DNA from: Diadophis punctatus similis
Taxonomy: Eukaryota > Chordata > Lepidosauria > Squamata > Dipsadidae
Length of the DNA: 64,000 nt
NCBI GenBank assembly: GCA_023053685.1
Contig: JALIGW010000005.1
Span: 35,154,480-35,218,479 of the forward strand
Direction of reading: 5' to 3'
The stretch's first letter is position 1. Each line of letters begins with the position of its first letter. This document shows, piece by piece, positions 11,880 to 22,325 of this stretch. The translations under genes were made by a program, and so were the position numbers. A model generated the notes under the pieces. That model saw only the letters and a list, made by a program, of their open reading frames with translations, did no database searches and was not told the origin of the DNA.

Positions 11880-12055
11880 CCCTGCAGTTTTCTCACTAAG
11901 TATTTTCAGAAATGGTTTGCCATTTCCTCTTTCCTTGGACTAAGAGAGAGTGACTAGCCTATAGTCACTCTAGCTGGCTTTGCTCAACTGGCTGGTTTTG
12001 TGCATAAGGTCAGACTAGGCTTCTAGCCTGATTCATTAACTGCTGCACCAAATAT
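11880..12055 (-). mobile_element. Degenerate tRNA-derived SINE
   Basis: The order of blocks is agagagagtgactagcc, then a ctagctggctttg stretch, then cttctagcctgattcatta and a final ctgcaccaaa. It matches, in the same order and strand, the SINE-like element at 37545-37790. The tRNA-like head is at the right end. Strongly diverged. Confidence 0.5.
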
Positions 12056-12770
12056 GCTCACTATTTAGTATTTAAGCAATCATAAAACATTTTAATAAAA
12101 TATACAATTAGGTATTGTTAGAAGCAAACAGAAAATATTGATTTTTAAAGACCTCGTTGTGAAGCAAGTTCCACATGTGCATTCCCATCATTGAGAAAAA
12201 CCAGTTCTACAGACCACCTTTCCCAGATAATCTAAGAAGACAGGATGGGCCTTGAGGAGGTATCTTCTTTAAGGCATCTTGAGCCCAAACCACTCGTGGT
12301 TTAGAAATAATAAGTAATCCCTTATTGTATTATGTATTTTACTTGAAAATGAATTTACTACCTATGTAGCTATTTCAACATTAATGCAATATGCTATGTA
12401 TGGGATACATCTTAGCCCAGCTGCCTGCAGCGATTTTTATCAACTTAAACTTTTGAATCACACAAAGGAGTGTATTACAAAATGTAATTCTCAGAGTGCA
12501 TTACAAAAGTCAGGCTTGGAGATTATCAGTAGATGTATGACTATAGGCAATTATTATCTAGGAATTGATGCAACTACTAGATTCATTGAGAAATGATAAA
12601 ATATGCTTCTAGCCATGGATTCCACTTCAGAAATCAGGTTCCATATTTCCAGGATGCATACTTGCTGTTTTTTGCCAGAGAAAAGTGGCTATGAGCATCA
12701 TCAACATATTGATAATACTTTGGTCTAAATATCCTGAAACCCCTTCATAGGAGCGCTCTCCCTTTCTCGC
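12056..12770. other. Unique sequence, no gene seen
   Basis: Only a chance 70-codon frame (12384-12596) is present, with no family features. Confidence 0.45.
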
Positions 12771-12775
12771 TTCCT

Positions 12776-12867
12776 CTCTGTCTCTGTCTCTGTCTCTGTC
12801 TCTGTCTCTGTCTCTGTCTCTGTCTCTGTCTCTGTCTCTGTCTCTTGTCTCTGTCTCTGTCTCTCTC
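12776..12867. repeat. (CTCTGT)n microsatellite
   Basis: About 14 hexamer units, with one interruption at 12846. The tract ends in ctctctcggtcatctca, a flank also found after the CT tract at 21340-21514. Confidence 0.95.
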
Positions 12868-12901
12868 GGTCATCTCACACACATACACAAACACAAAGAG
12901 A

Positions 12902-12940
12902 GATACATACATACAGATATACATACATACATACATACAT
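12902..12940. repeat. (CATA)n microsatellite
   Basis: Short ATAC/CATA tract immediately left of the hAT insertion at 12949. Confidence 0.85.
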
Positions 12941-12948
12941 GCACATAC

Positions 12949-13331
12949 CAGGGGCGGGTTGCTCACTTACCTCGCTGCCGGAGCCATGCACGCACATCTC
13001 CACGCTTTGGGGGGGGTGCGCTCACTATGCGCGCACGCCCCCTTGCATGATTTTGCTTCTGTGCATGTGTGGAAGCAAAATAGTGCCAAAATCTCGTGAG
13101 GTGATGCACGCGCGCACAAGATTTTGGTGAGATTTTGCTTTCGCGCATGCACGGAGGCAAAATCTCGATGAAATCTCATGCACACGCGTCCCCTCACGAG
13201 ATTTCGGTGCGATTTTGCTTCCGCGCATGTGCAGAAGCAAAAGCGACCCAAAATCACCGAAAAAAATTGGCGACGCACCGGGTGGACCGGCAGAGAGGGC
13301 TCCGGGCAGCTCCGGCAGGAACCCACCTCTG
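12949..13331. mobile_element. hAT-type non-autonomous transposon (GGTGGGTT family), 383 bp
   Basis: Starts CAGGGGCGGGTTGCT and ends GGAACCCACCTCTG. It is flanked by an exact 8-bp duplication GCACATAC (12941-12948 and 13332-13339). The interior is GC-rich and carries repeated gattttgctt...gcatg blocks in both orientations. It is the same family as 2606 and 18811. The target was the CATA microsatellite edge. Confidence 0.93.
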
Positions 13332-13339
13332 GCACATAC

Positions 13340-14081
13340 AGTATATACAGTACATGTACACATAATGTACACTCCTCTCTCAATGCTTCAGTGCAGAGTA
13401 TTCATCCATCTACCATGTTTCTTCTCGCAATCTGCCCTAAAACAGGTTGTAGTTGATCAGTTAAGTCTTCTTTCCTTTATCTGAGATGACAACTAGTCTA
13501 CATTTACGTTGCTCAAGGTTGGAAATTTCCCTGTAGCTATTCTAATTAGAGATATCTAAATAATGTTCCTTAAGTAATGGTCATGTAAGTGGCTCTTATA
13601 ACAAGGGTCTAGCTACTCCTGTTCAGAGAGGCATTATTAAAATTTACCATGCAAACATCAAGAATCTTCCATAAATAAGTTATAAGTCACGTTGGACTAA
13701 GACAAATGGATAGATAGTAGATTTCACTATCTCACTACCTGGAGCAAGCTATCCACATTGTACACAATCATCAATTGATTAATTCAGTTTAACCACATAA
13801 AAGGAAGACCTGAATTTTGAAATGGAAAATTTCATTCCCTGTGCTGTGATGCCTTCAGCAAAAATCTCCTGAAGGCATCACAGTGAGCTAAAGGAAATTC
13901 TAATTATGAATTCAGAAGCTAAGGAAGAAATTTTTTTGCAAGTTTGAACAGCTCAACAGGATGAGAGTCTGCTGATGACATATGCTGTATCTTTTCTGTA
14001 CACACCTCTTCAGCCCGAGCTGTAAGATGAACTCTGTATTATGTCTGGTCATTATTGAGGGAAGTCTTGCACTCTAGGTAT
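13340..14081. other. Unique sequence with a short hairpin
   Basis: Contains a perfect 15-bp inverted repeat at 13844-13858 / 13869-13883 with a 10-base loop. No exon seen. Confidence 0.5.
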
Positions 14082-14089
14082 CTTCTTTG

Positions 14090-14332
14090 CAGGGGTAAAA
14101 TTCAAACATTTTCCCTACCGTTTCTGTGGGCATGGCTTGGTGGGCGTGGCAGGAGAAGGATACTGCAAAATCCCCATTCCCTCCCCACTCCAGGGGAAGA
14201 ATACTGCAAAATCCCCATTCTCTCCCCACTCTGGGGCCAGCCAGAGGTGGTATTTGCCGGTTCTCCGAACTACTCAAAATTTCCACTACCAGTTCTCCAG
14301 AACCTGTCAGAAACTGCTGAATTTCACCCCTG
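14090..14332. mobile_element. hAT-type MITE, 243 bp, with internal tandem duplication
   Basis: Left end CAGGGGTAAAATTCAA, right end CTGAATTTCACCCCTG. It is flanked by an exact 8-bp duplication CTTCTTTG (14082-14089 and 14333-14340). Inside, a unit of about 38 bp beginning atactgcaaaatcccc is present twice (about 14159-14237). No coding capacity. Confidence 0.92.
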
Positions 14333-14340
14333 CTTCTTTG

Positions 14341-16160
14341 CCATTATACTCCATGAAGTGGAGGTGAGCTTTGATGTGCCTCAGAAATCAGACTGGGGGG
14401 CAATTGTGCCTACTAACTTTAAAGTTTTCTGTTCCAGGATTCAGCTAAAATATCAAGAGAATTGCCAGTAGAATTAATATTAAAACTTTCAAAGGTTTGA
14501 GGGAAACCCACTGATTTCAGCAGCTTCTTTGAGCAGACTGACTGAACTGATCTTATTCACTTAATAATGACTCAACTCCATCCATTACAATAGAATCACC
14601 ACAAGGTATCTCACATATGGAGATATATCAGCTATCCCAATTTGAGCAAAAGGCCCATTCAAGAATATTACTGGCAACATGTGTTGGCTATGGGATAGAT
14701 CCATGGCCCATTATAAAGTCCTGAAATGTAACAAGCAGGATCAAAGTAGATGGTGAAATCTCTTAGCATTTATACTTTAAAGAACTCTACCACAACAATA
14801 ACTTCCTCTTTTCCACTTCCACTATAATTAGATGCTCCCTCAACATTTTCTCCATTTGATTTGCATATGCATAAAATAAAACCACATGTATTTATTTAAA
14901 AAAAACAATTGGATCCTTTTGTTTTAAAAACAATTTAAGATTAGGGCAAAAGTATTTGGAAAAATCAAAAAGCTTAAGTATACCGAAAGGGTCTGAAAGA
15001 TCATACAGAAAATGGGAAAGGGTAACATAATTGTTATGACATTTCTGGTTTGGAAATTCAATATAATTTGTTGTGCAACTGGCTTTGCTATCTCCCACAC
15101 CATAGATAACACTGTCAACTACAAAATTCTAGGACTCAGTTTGGGTTTAGACAATGGTGTCAATTTTTAGTTATTAAAACAACAGTATTTGAGGCAGAAC
15201 ATGAAAATATGTCCACTTTACAGACAGTGATACTTATTTGTGTTAATATAATTCAGATGTTGCTTGTGACATGACTACACAATAAGATTGTGTAATGTAT
15301 CATTTTAGAAGAGTATGGGAAAAAATAAAAGCAAAAACATCTCTTTATTGATTGTTCATAATCAGAAATTCCTACTCCTTTTCCCTGATCCTGAATGGAG
15401 AATTATCAGCCAGTATTGCATGCAGCAGAGGTGATAAATGTCACAAGAAAATAAAGCTGCAGATGTACATTGCATTCATATGGATAATATCTGGTTACAG
15501 AACTAAAAACCTATTAACGTTCTTTGGGAAGTCCTTTGCTTTTCCCTAAATATTCAACTTTTAACCTTTAAAATTTACAAGGTTGGATCTTCTCTTCAAT
15601 AGATATTTAGAGCATGACAGATTCCACAGGATGCTAGCATGATCTTTATTGCACCACAGGTTATGATTTGCATAAATTATACTACCTTTTTCCAAACTGC
15701 AAACCTCAACCAATAAAAAATCACACAAGATGGCAAAGATCACAAGGATATTTGCTACTATGGAAAGACTCTAATGGTATGCAATTCATTCTTTTAGGGC
15801 TGAGTAAGATTTTTTTTCTCCTCTGGACAAGATGGTGTGGTGCCTTTCTCCTTCCTCCCTGCTTCCCTTCTTATTTTACAATTCTATATTATATTATAGT
15901 ATGGTGTTACCAAGTAATTAAATAAGTTTGACAACAGTAAGAAAACTGAAAAGGTACATTAAAGCAATCCATATTAAGTTAATGTGTATTTATTATGAAT
16001 TTTTCTATGCTGCTTCAGTCACACATCTTTAAGTAACTTACAACAAAATGTGCATTACATTATGCTAAAAGTATATAAATTATGAAATCAAAAGTATATA
16101 AATTATGAAATCATCACCATTAAGTACCATCAATATAACTTCATTATAATATCATAGCAC
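14341..16160. other. AT-rich sequence, no gene seen
   Basis: A 22-bp unit (aaaagtatataaattatgaaatc) is duplicated in tandem at about 16067-16112. No coding or RNA features recognised. Confidence 0.45.
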
Positions 16161-16162
16161 TT

Positions 16163-16413
16163 AGCAATAGCAATAGCAATAGCAATAGCACTTAGACTTA
16201 TATACCGCTTCATAGTGCTTTACAGCCCTCTTTAAGCGGTTTACAGAGTTCAGCATATTGCCCCCAACAATCTGGGTCCTCATTTTACCCACCTCGGAAG
16301 GATGGAAGGCTGAGTCAACCTTGAGCCTGGTGAGATTTGAACAGCTGAACTGCTGAACTAGCAATCAGCTGAAGGTTGCAGTGCTGCTTTTAACCACTGC
16401 GCCACCTCGGCTC
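16163..16413 (-). mobile_element. tRNA-derived SINE (Sauria-SINE type)
   Basis: On the minus strand it begins ggagccgaggtggcgcagtg (A-box-like tggcgcagtgg) and has a B-box-like gttcaaatctc about 60 bases on. It continues through the conserved aaaatgaggacccagattg body and ends in tataagtctaagtgctat with (TTGCTA)n as a 3' tail. The polymerase III boxes indicate how it would be transcribed. A more diverged copy is at 8875. Confidence 0.88.
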
Positions 16414-17740
16414 CTCATAAAAACAGTCAGGTTGATTCCAACTCAGGAACATCTCCCATTCTCTTAGACCTTGCATAAATGAAAGGAGTTCTCCTTGACT
16501 TGGTAATCAAAACATTGAAGGCAAAAGAATGGGAATGAATCTCTTTGGGTAACATGATTGATTCAGTGTTAGTGATGGATTTCTGGAGTTTTTTTTCTCT
16601 CAGCATTAAAAAGGTATGGAAAAGTTAGGATCCAAAGAGGCTTGTATACTGTTTCTAGATCAGAACTGGATGGTATTCAGTCGATATTAGAGAGGATGCA
16701 AAATTTATACAGTAGCACTTACTTCAGCTAGTTCATGTTTAATACTTGACAATATTAATTAGAGATTCTGCTGCATAATAACAGCACATTTATTATCTTA
16801 GCTAATCCAATAAAAGTGTCTGATACTGTTCTTTATTCTTATGCAACTATTTGTAAGGCTGCATTTAGAACAATAGTTGTGTAGCTAATGGAACAATGAA
16901 TGACATTTTTTCAGCCACAATATATTGCAGTTTGAGAACTCTATACAAAAGCAATATTACCAAAGGAAAGATAAATATGTTTTCCATAATAGAAAGTCAC
17001 TAAGCTAAACACTAAATTTCAAAAAAAGCAAACATGTTGTTTTTCATCCTCTTCTAATTATTTTAAGTGTTGAAATGCCCACTACCTTGAGCATATTCTG
17101 GCTGCAGTGGAAACTATTATCTATAGATATTGTTACATACAGAACAAATGTTCCATTGAATTTATGTAAATGTGTATTGCATAATATAAGCAACTGTAGC
17201 CTAATATCCATTGTGCAGCCTGGGAAATCAGTGTATCATTCCACAATTTTCAGAGAAAAAGAATAGAGTATAGCCTTGAGCTTGAGTAAGTGATACACAT
17301 CTGTTGCTTGCTGCTGCTTCTGATGGATCTGTCAGTACTGGAAAAGAGGAGTCTATCTCAAGGTACAATCACACCATTTGCAGTGGTCCCACATTGTTAT
17401 CTTGTCATACAGTGATCTGAGATGCACACTTAAATGTTTGATAATTCTTTCAGTAAATATATTGCTTTTGATATGCAACAGTTGTATGTGCATAAGCTTG
17501 TTTACACTGATTCAAAACTGGAGGACAAAATGACCTAGCAATATAGAAGGTATTTGATTAGGCAAGTATTCATGAGTAGGACAGAACCTTTTTGATTAAG
17601 AGATTGAGGGACTGATTGTATCCTTTGTCTTCCTTTCTATGATTAATGAAGAAGTTCTTGTTCCAGTTAGTTTTTGAAATATAATCTATTTGCCTAATTT
17701 TTTTAAAACAACACTATTGCTTTCTACTGATTTGAGTAAG
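16414..17740. other. AT-rich unique sequence, no gene seen
   Basis: No frame longer than 63 codons and no repeat family recognised. Confidence 0.45.
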
Positions 17741-17744
17741 TGTA

Positions 17745-17870
17745 CATGTTTATTTATTTTATTTTATTTACTTATTTCGTCAGGCATGTACTGTATTAGA
17801 TAACAGCTATAAAACATAATTATGAATACATGAAATGGATATGAATAAAAGGGAACTGTAATGTTTCTGT
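17745..17870 (-). mobile_element. Retroelement 3' end fragment
   Basis: A (TTTAT)n-like stretch is followed by cttatttcgtcaggcatgta and an AT-rich body. This resembles a LINE-like 3' end read on the minus strand with an A-rich tail. Family uncertain. Confidence 0.35.
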
Positions 17871-18802
17871 TTATTCTATCTTTATTTGCTATACTTTGAT
17901 ACATTTTGGGTCTTTTCAACTGAAAGCTGTTTTGATTGACCATCTCAGTAGAGATGCTTCACATAAACAACAAAGTAAGGTAAAGTGCAATTTGAAGCAC
18001 AATTTTCTTTTATCGCATAAATCTCAAAACTCAAAAGACTTAAATACAACAGAAATCCAGGAGATGTGATGTTAACATAAGTAAAGCAAGAATAAGAATA
18101 AGACAAGAGGAATGTATAATTGATAACACATTGATTAGAAGTGTAGTAAGTCAATTTTTAAAAAGTGCAATCAGAATAAGTGGAAGCTATATTGTTACTA
18201 TAACTGTAAATAAACCAGAAATGGACCTTAAAATAAAGTTAAATATCAGTTTAAAGCTACCAAATCTAAAACTGTCCAAATCCATAGAGATTACTGAACC
18301 TAACATCAAAAGATACACTTTGGGAAGTAATGGTATTAAAAGGAGATATGCTATTGATTATGCCTGGGGTGGCATAAAATCCATTACTGCACATCTTCTG
18401 AGTGATTCTTGCTTCTCTTATTTTGTATATAGCATGGCAGTGATCCTCTTTTTCCTTGGTTTCTCGCCCACTCCCCCCCCCATGGGCTCCTTTACTCACT
18501 CACTTTCTATCTTTCCACCTTTGAGGGTACAATTTGTTCTTAAGCCAAGAGATATTCAACTGAATGCATAACATGGAAAAATACCACTTCCAACAATTCT
18601 TTATTACTGCCTGACTCTTAATTCTAGAAACTCTAGTGAAATACATTAAAGATAAGAGTTAATTCTTTTTTTTTCTTTTGTTCTACTCTGATTTCTGAAT
18701 ATAGCACACTGTTTGGTCTATATTGGTAATTAGAGAAAGTAGGATAAGCACCCACCATTACCATTAAACAAAAAAGAAGCTTAGGAGCAACCAATTTTTC
18801 TG
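17871..18802. other. AT-rich sequence, no gene seen
   Basis: The 146-codon frame at 18131-18571 starts lysine/isoleucine-rich and ends hydrophobic and proline-rich. It has no motif, neighbour or splice context supporting a gene, so I treat it as chance. Confidence 0.45.
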
Positions 18803-18810
18803 TCTCATAC

Positions 18811-19053
18811 CAGAGGTGGGTTCCTCCCGATTTGGACTGGTTCTATGGAACCGGTAGTAACTTGGCAGCCTGGATCACTGGAACCGGCAGCGACCCAGCC
18901 TGCCCCACCCCCGAGCTGGTTCTCTCAGTGGTGCCTACAGCGGCATCATCTTGTTTTTAGCTTCTGCGCATGCGCAGAAGCTTTTTTTAAGTACTGTGCG
19001 CGCGGCGCACCCCTGAGCAAACCGGTAGCAGGTGAAACCAGAACCCACCCCTG
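18811..19053. mobile_element. hAT-type non-autonomous transposon (GGTGGGTT family), 243 bp
   Basis: Starts CAGAGGTGGGTTCCT and ends AGAACCCACCCCTG. It is flanked by an exact 8-bp duplication TCTCATAC (18803-18810 and 19054-19061). It contains a perfect TGCGCATGCGCA palindrome at 18965-18976. This is the shortest of three copies in the window. Confidence 0.93.
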
Positions 19054-19186
19054 TCTCATACAGTTTATCCTCTGGCTCTGTCCTCTTTAGTATTCCTCTT
19101 GGGGCTTCCAAGCTCTCATTGACACTACTCTGGTGTGTTTGTCAAACCACACTACTTGCAAGATTTTCCCAGAAGGTCTTCTATCA

Positions 19187-19248
19187 CAGTGTTTCTCAAC
19201 CTCAGCAATGTTAAGATACGTGAACTTCAGAGAATTCCCCAGCCACCA
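19187..19248. mobile_element. Truncated palindromic hAT MITE
   Basis: Begins cagtgtttctcaacctcagc and runs through acttcagagaattccccagc. This matches the left half of squamate palindromic MITEs like the one at 29694. The right half is missing. Confidence 0.55.
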
Positions 19249-19404
19249 TGCCTAAGATTCAGGACCAAAGAAAAGTCCCAAAGAAAATATGCAGTGTGAT
19301 CATTAGACAACTGTATCCATTGAGTGATCATTTCAGATATATTTCCTTATCTAAACAGAGAAACAGAATGACCATGGTAGGGGGGGAACAATGGGGACAG
19401 CATG

Positions 19405-19511
19405 GGTCAGGAATAATATCCTGGGTTTCCTTCTTCCCTATCCTTCCCTATTATTCCCTATCCTTCCTTATCCTTTCCTTCCCTTTCCTCCCCATTCCTT
19501 CCCTTTCCTGA
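19405..19511. repeat. Polypyrimidine CCCTAT/CCTT-rich tract
   Basis: About 100 bases of imperfect ccctatccttccc repeats on the plus strand. Confidence 0.8.
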
Positions 19512-19931
19512 ATATGCATGAAGAGGCATAATCAACGTGAAAGAGTGGCAGAAATATTTGCCTAGTTTCAATCATTCACAGGATTGAAACTTACTTAAAG
19601 CTTCAGCTTGGATGTCCATACAACAAAATTGCATGGCTCTGTATGACAATGTTTGTGAGATCTTTAAGTAACAGAAGGCTGCATAATTAAAGTTTCTTTA
19701 ATACCTTCAATGAATGCTCTCCAGTAAAATTAGGCCATTAAAAACACTTTTAATATTTTATTAGATATCTAGTTATTTTTGTTTTCATATCTTTGAATGG
19801 GACCCAGAAATCTTTTCAGAATGCTATGGAAGTCAAATAAAATCTGAAGTTTGTTTGTGGAATCCCTCAAGATTTTCACTGTATAAACTATAATTATATT
19901 CCAGATGATAAATCTGATTTTTACCTAGTTG

Positions 19932-20225
19932 CCATTATTATTATTATTATGGTTGGTTCCACAGTCAGCCAGATGTTTAGGCAAGATTTCACATTTGTGG
20001 CCACCTATTGAGTCCTTTCTTGGATTGTTCGATAAGTGTTACAGGTATCATCACAGGATGTAAACTGTTCCAAGTAAAGCTTCCTTTTGCAATTAACTAA
20101 TGTTAATTTTGCCAATACCAATGGTGTTCAAGTAGTGCTGCAGATGTTTTCAGGTTGCAATTAGGCACCTGTTACTATTGGTACTATCTTTGCCTTCATT
20201 ATTATTATTATTATTTGCCACAGTC
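19932..20225 (-). pseudogene. Old non-LTR retrotransposon 3' fragment(s)
   Basis: On the minus strand, gcaaagatagtaccaatagt and then caaaaggaagctttacttgg followed by gaacagtttacat resemble a C-terminal coding stretch common in snake LINE copies. It ends in an (AAT)n tail at 19950-19935. A second (AAT)n tail at 20217-20197 suggests two tandem copies. No intact frame. Confidence 0.4.
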
Positions 20226-20229
20226 ATTT

Positions 20230-20600
20230 TACTTCTGATTGCAGGGTTTTTTTCTAATTCTGTGATTTTTCTCCAGTTCTTTCTCTTCCATTCTGCTGTT
20301 TACGGGTACTTCCACACCCACTATCCAGACCATTTAGAAATTGCTAAAATGCTGCAACTGAAACTTATAAAGCTTTGAAATAGTGATTCTGCGGACAGTG
20401 TTGAATGGATCCCAGGTGCTATTTGGAGAATTGGTAAGATGATTAGAAGTGGAATGAAGACCTTGATATTCTCCCTTTGGTGTTTGTTGCCCACTAATGA
20501 GGCAGTTGAACAAAGATCTGGAACTGGTTTGGTGAAGTCATTAGAGTTGAAGTCCAATGTATCTGGGAATTATCAAGTTTTAGAAGACTGAAATAGCTAG
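20230..20600. other. Sequence without recognised feature
   Basis: Possibly more of the old LINE at 19932. No intact frame. Confidence 0.35.
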
Positions 20601-20601
20601 A

Positions 20602-20604
20602 AAA

Positions 20605-20684
<80 letters not shown>

Positions 20685-20690
20685 AAAAAT
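20602..20690. repeat. (AAAT)n microsatellite
   Basis: About 20 uninterrupted AAAT/TAAA units. Confidence 0.97.
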
Positions 20691-21328
20691 TTCTCTACAA
20701 AGTACATAGATAATGAGGAAGAACTTGGTTTAATTAATGTTCCAATAAGAATCCACAAGTCTGAAATGTACAGATCAGTGTACAATAATAGGAAAAACCT
20801 ATTGTTTGGTGTTTGTAGGTTGTAATGCAATTCTCTTATTAAAAATTCAGTACATACTAGAGGAAAATATATTACACAGTCTTCCATATAAAATTGTATT
20901 TTTTATGTTAGGAAAGTGGATATGAAAATGAATGCAGGCTTTATATTTTAAAAAAGGAATTACAAAGTGATGCTGAAAAATGAGAAAGTGGAAAGTGGAG
21001 AGAAATTGGCTGAGTTGTCCAGTTTTAATGGTGCATCACCCCTATTTGCATATGCATACGGCAGAGGTGAAAAAGGTCAAAGAGACATCTGCCATGCAAT
21101 GGGAATACTTCATCTCATTGCCTGAAGGAATCCTGAATAGGAGATGAAACTTTTTATTAGAGATATTCTTGTCATCCCCAAGGGATGTTTTCTTAAAAGA
21201 TTCAGCAAACCTGTAATTATAACCTGGATGCAATCCCTGCGATGATCTCTTTGCTAGAACTGCTGCGGCTGTGGATGTTTTGTTTCTCCAGGGGGGGGAA
21301 ATAGAGAACTTTTCAGTTAATAGTCTAT
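20691..21328. other. Unique sequence, no gene seen
   Basis: No exon or repeat recognised. Confidence 0.45.
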
Positions 21329-21421
21329 CTCTCTTTCTGTGTCTCTCTCCCTCTCTCCCTCACTCCCTCACTCCCCCCCTCTCTCTGTCTGTCTCTCTCT
21401 GTCTCTCTGTCTCTGTCTCTG

Positions 21422-21515
<94 letters not shown>
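21329..21515. repeat. Compound CT-rich microsatellite
   Basis: Imperfect ctctccct and ctctgt units grade into a pure (CT)n run of about 40 units. The tract ends ctctcggttgtcatctca, nearly the same flank as at 12861-12880. Confidence 0.96.
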
Positions 21516-21518
<3 letters not shown>

Positions 21519-22263
21519 TGTCATCTCAATGGGACATTAATAAATACTACAGGGAAAAATCTTTTCTATTTTTGTTTTGTTTTTCCTTGTAAAGACGGCT
21601 ATGAATTTTAGAGCAGTTAGTTCTCTAGAGAACCTAGAGAAAGTTAAAAGAACAACTGCAGTGACAAATCGAAAAGATGTAAATTTATAGCAATGCATAA
21701 ACCAGAATTACAGGCAACCAGAAAGACGTTACCTGTAATTAAATCCCAGTCTTATCATTCAGGCAGGACTGAAGACAGTGATTACTTTTTATTATTGCCT
21801 TGCCTATAGAATTAATTATCAAAATATAAAATCAATATAAATAATTAAAAGCAAATATTGTTTCTAAACCATCTTGTAATTTAAATAAACATAGTTTATG
21901 TGGTACCTACATTGCTAACTATTGTTCATGGTGACAACTTCACTTTAGAAATGCACGTCTCTGCTAATGTTTTTCATGAGTGGAATGCCCATAATTCAAA
22001 AAATAGTCAAATGAACAGTTGAAACTCTCTTGTAGCAAATCAAGAATTTGTCCACTAAATTCAGTTTTGTCTACTCTAATAATATATATGTTGAGTATAA
22101 GGATTTCTCACCATTATACTCAAAATATATTATCTCTATTGATTTTTGGCAAGAACAATTGGCATATAGAAATTTCATAGTGAAATAAAATAAAATAATA
22201 AAAAATAAGATAAAAATCTACCGTGTTGGACCATGGTAGATAGGTACTTAGGGGGGACAACTT

Positions 22264-22265
<2 letters not shown>
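21516..22265. other. AT-rich sequence, no gene seen
   Basis: Contains an aaataaaataata-rich patch at 22187. No exon seen. Confidence 0.45.
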
Positions 22266-22324
<59 letters not shown>

Positions 22325-22325
22325 A
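22266..22325. repeat. (ATC)n microsatellite
   Basis: About 19 ATC units. Confidence 0.97.

Noticed and set aside
18131..18571. 146-codon plus-strand open frame
   Set aside because: Lysine/isoleucine-rich then proline-rich composition without motifs, start context or splice support.
19187..19248. Complete MITE
   Set aside because: Only the left half matches; no right terminus or 8-bp duplication was found, so it is listed as truncated.
22266..22325. Regular ATC repeat considered as a CRISPR-like or coding repeat
   Set aside because: A pure trinucleotide tract with no spacers and no coding context.
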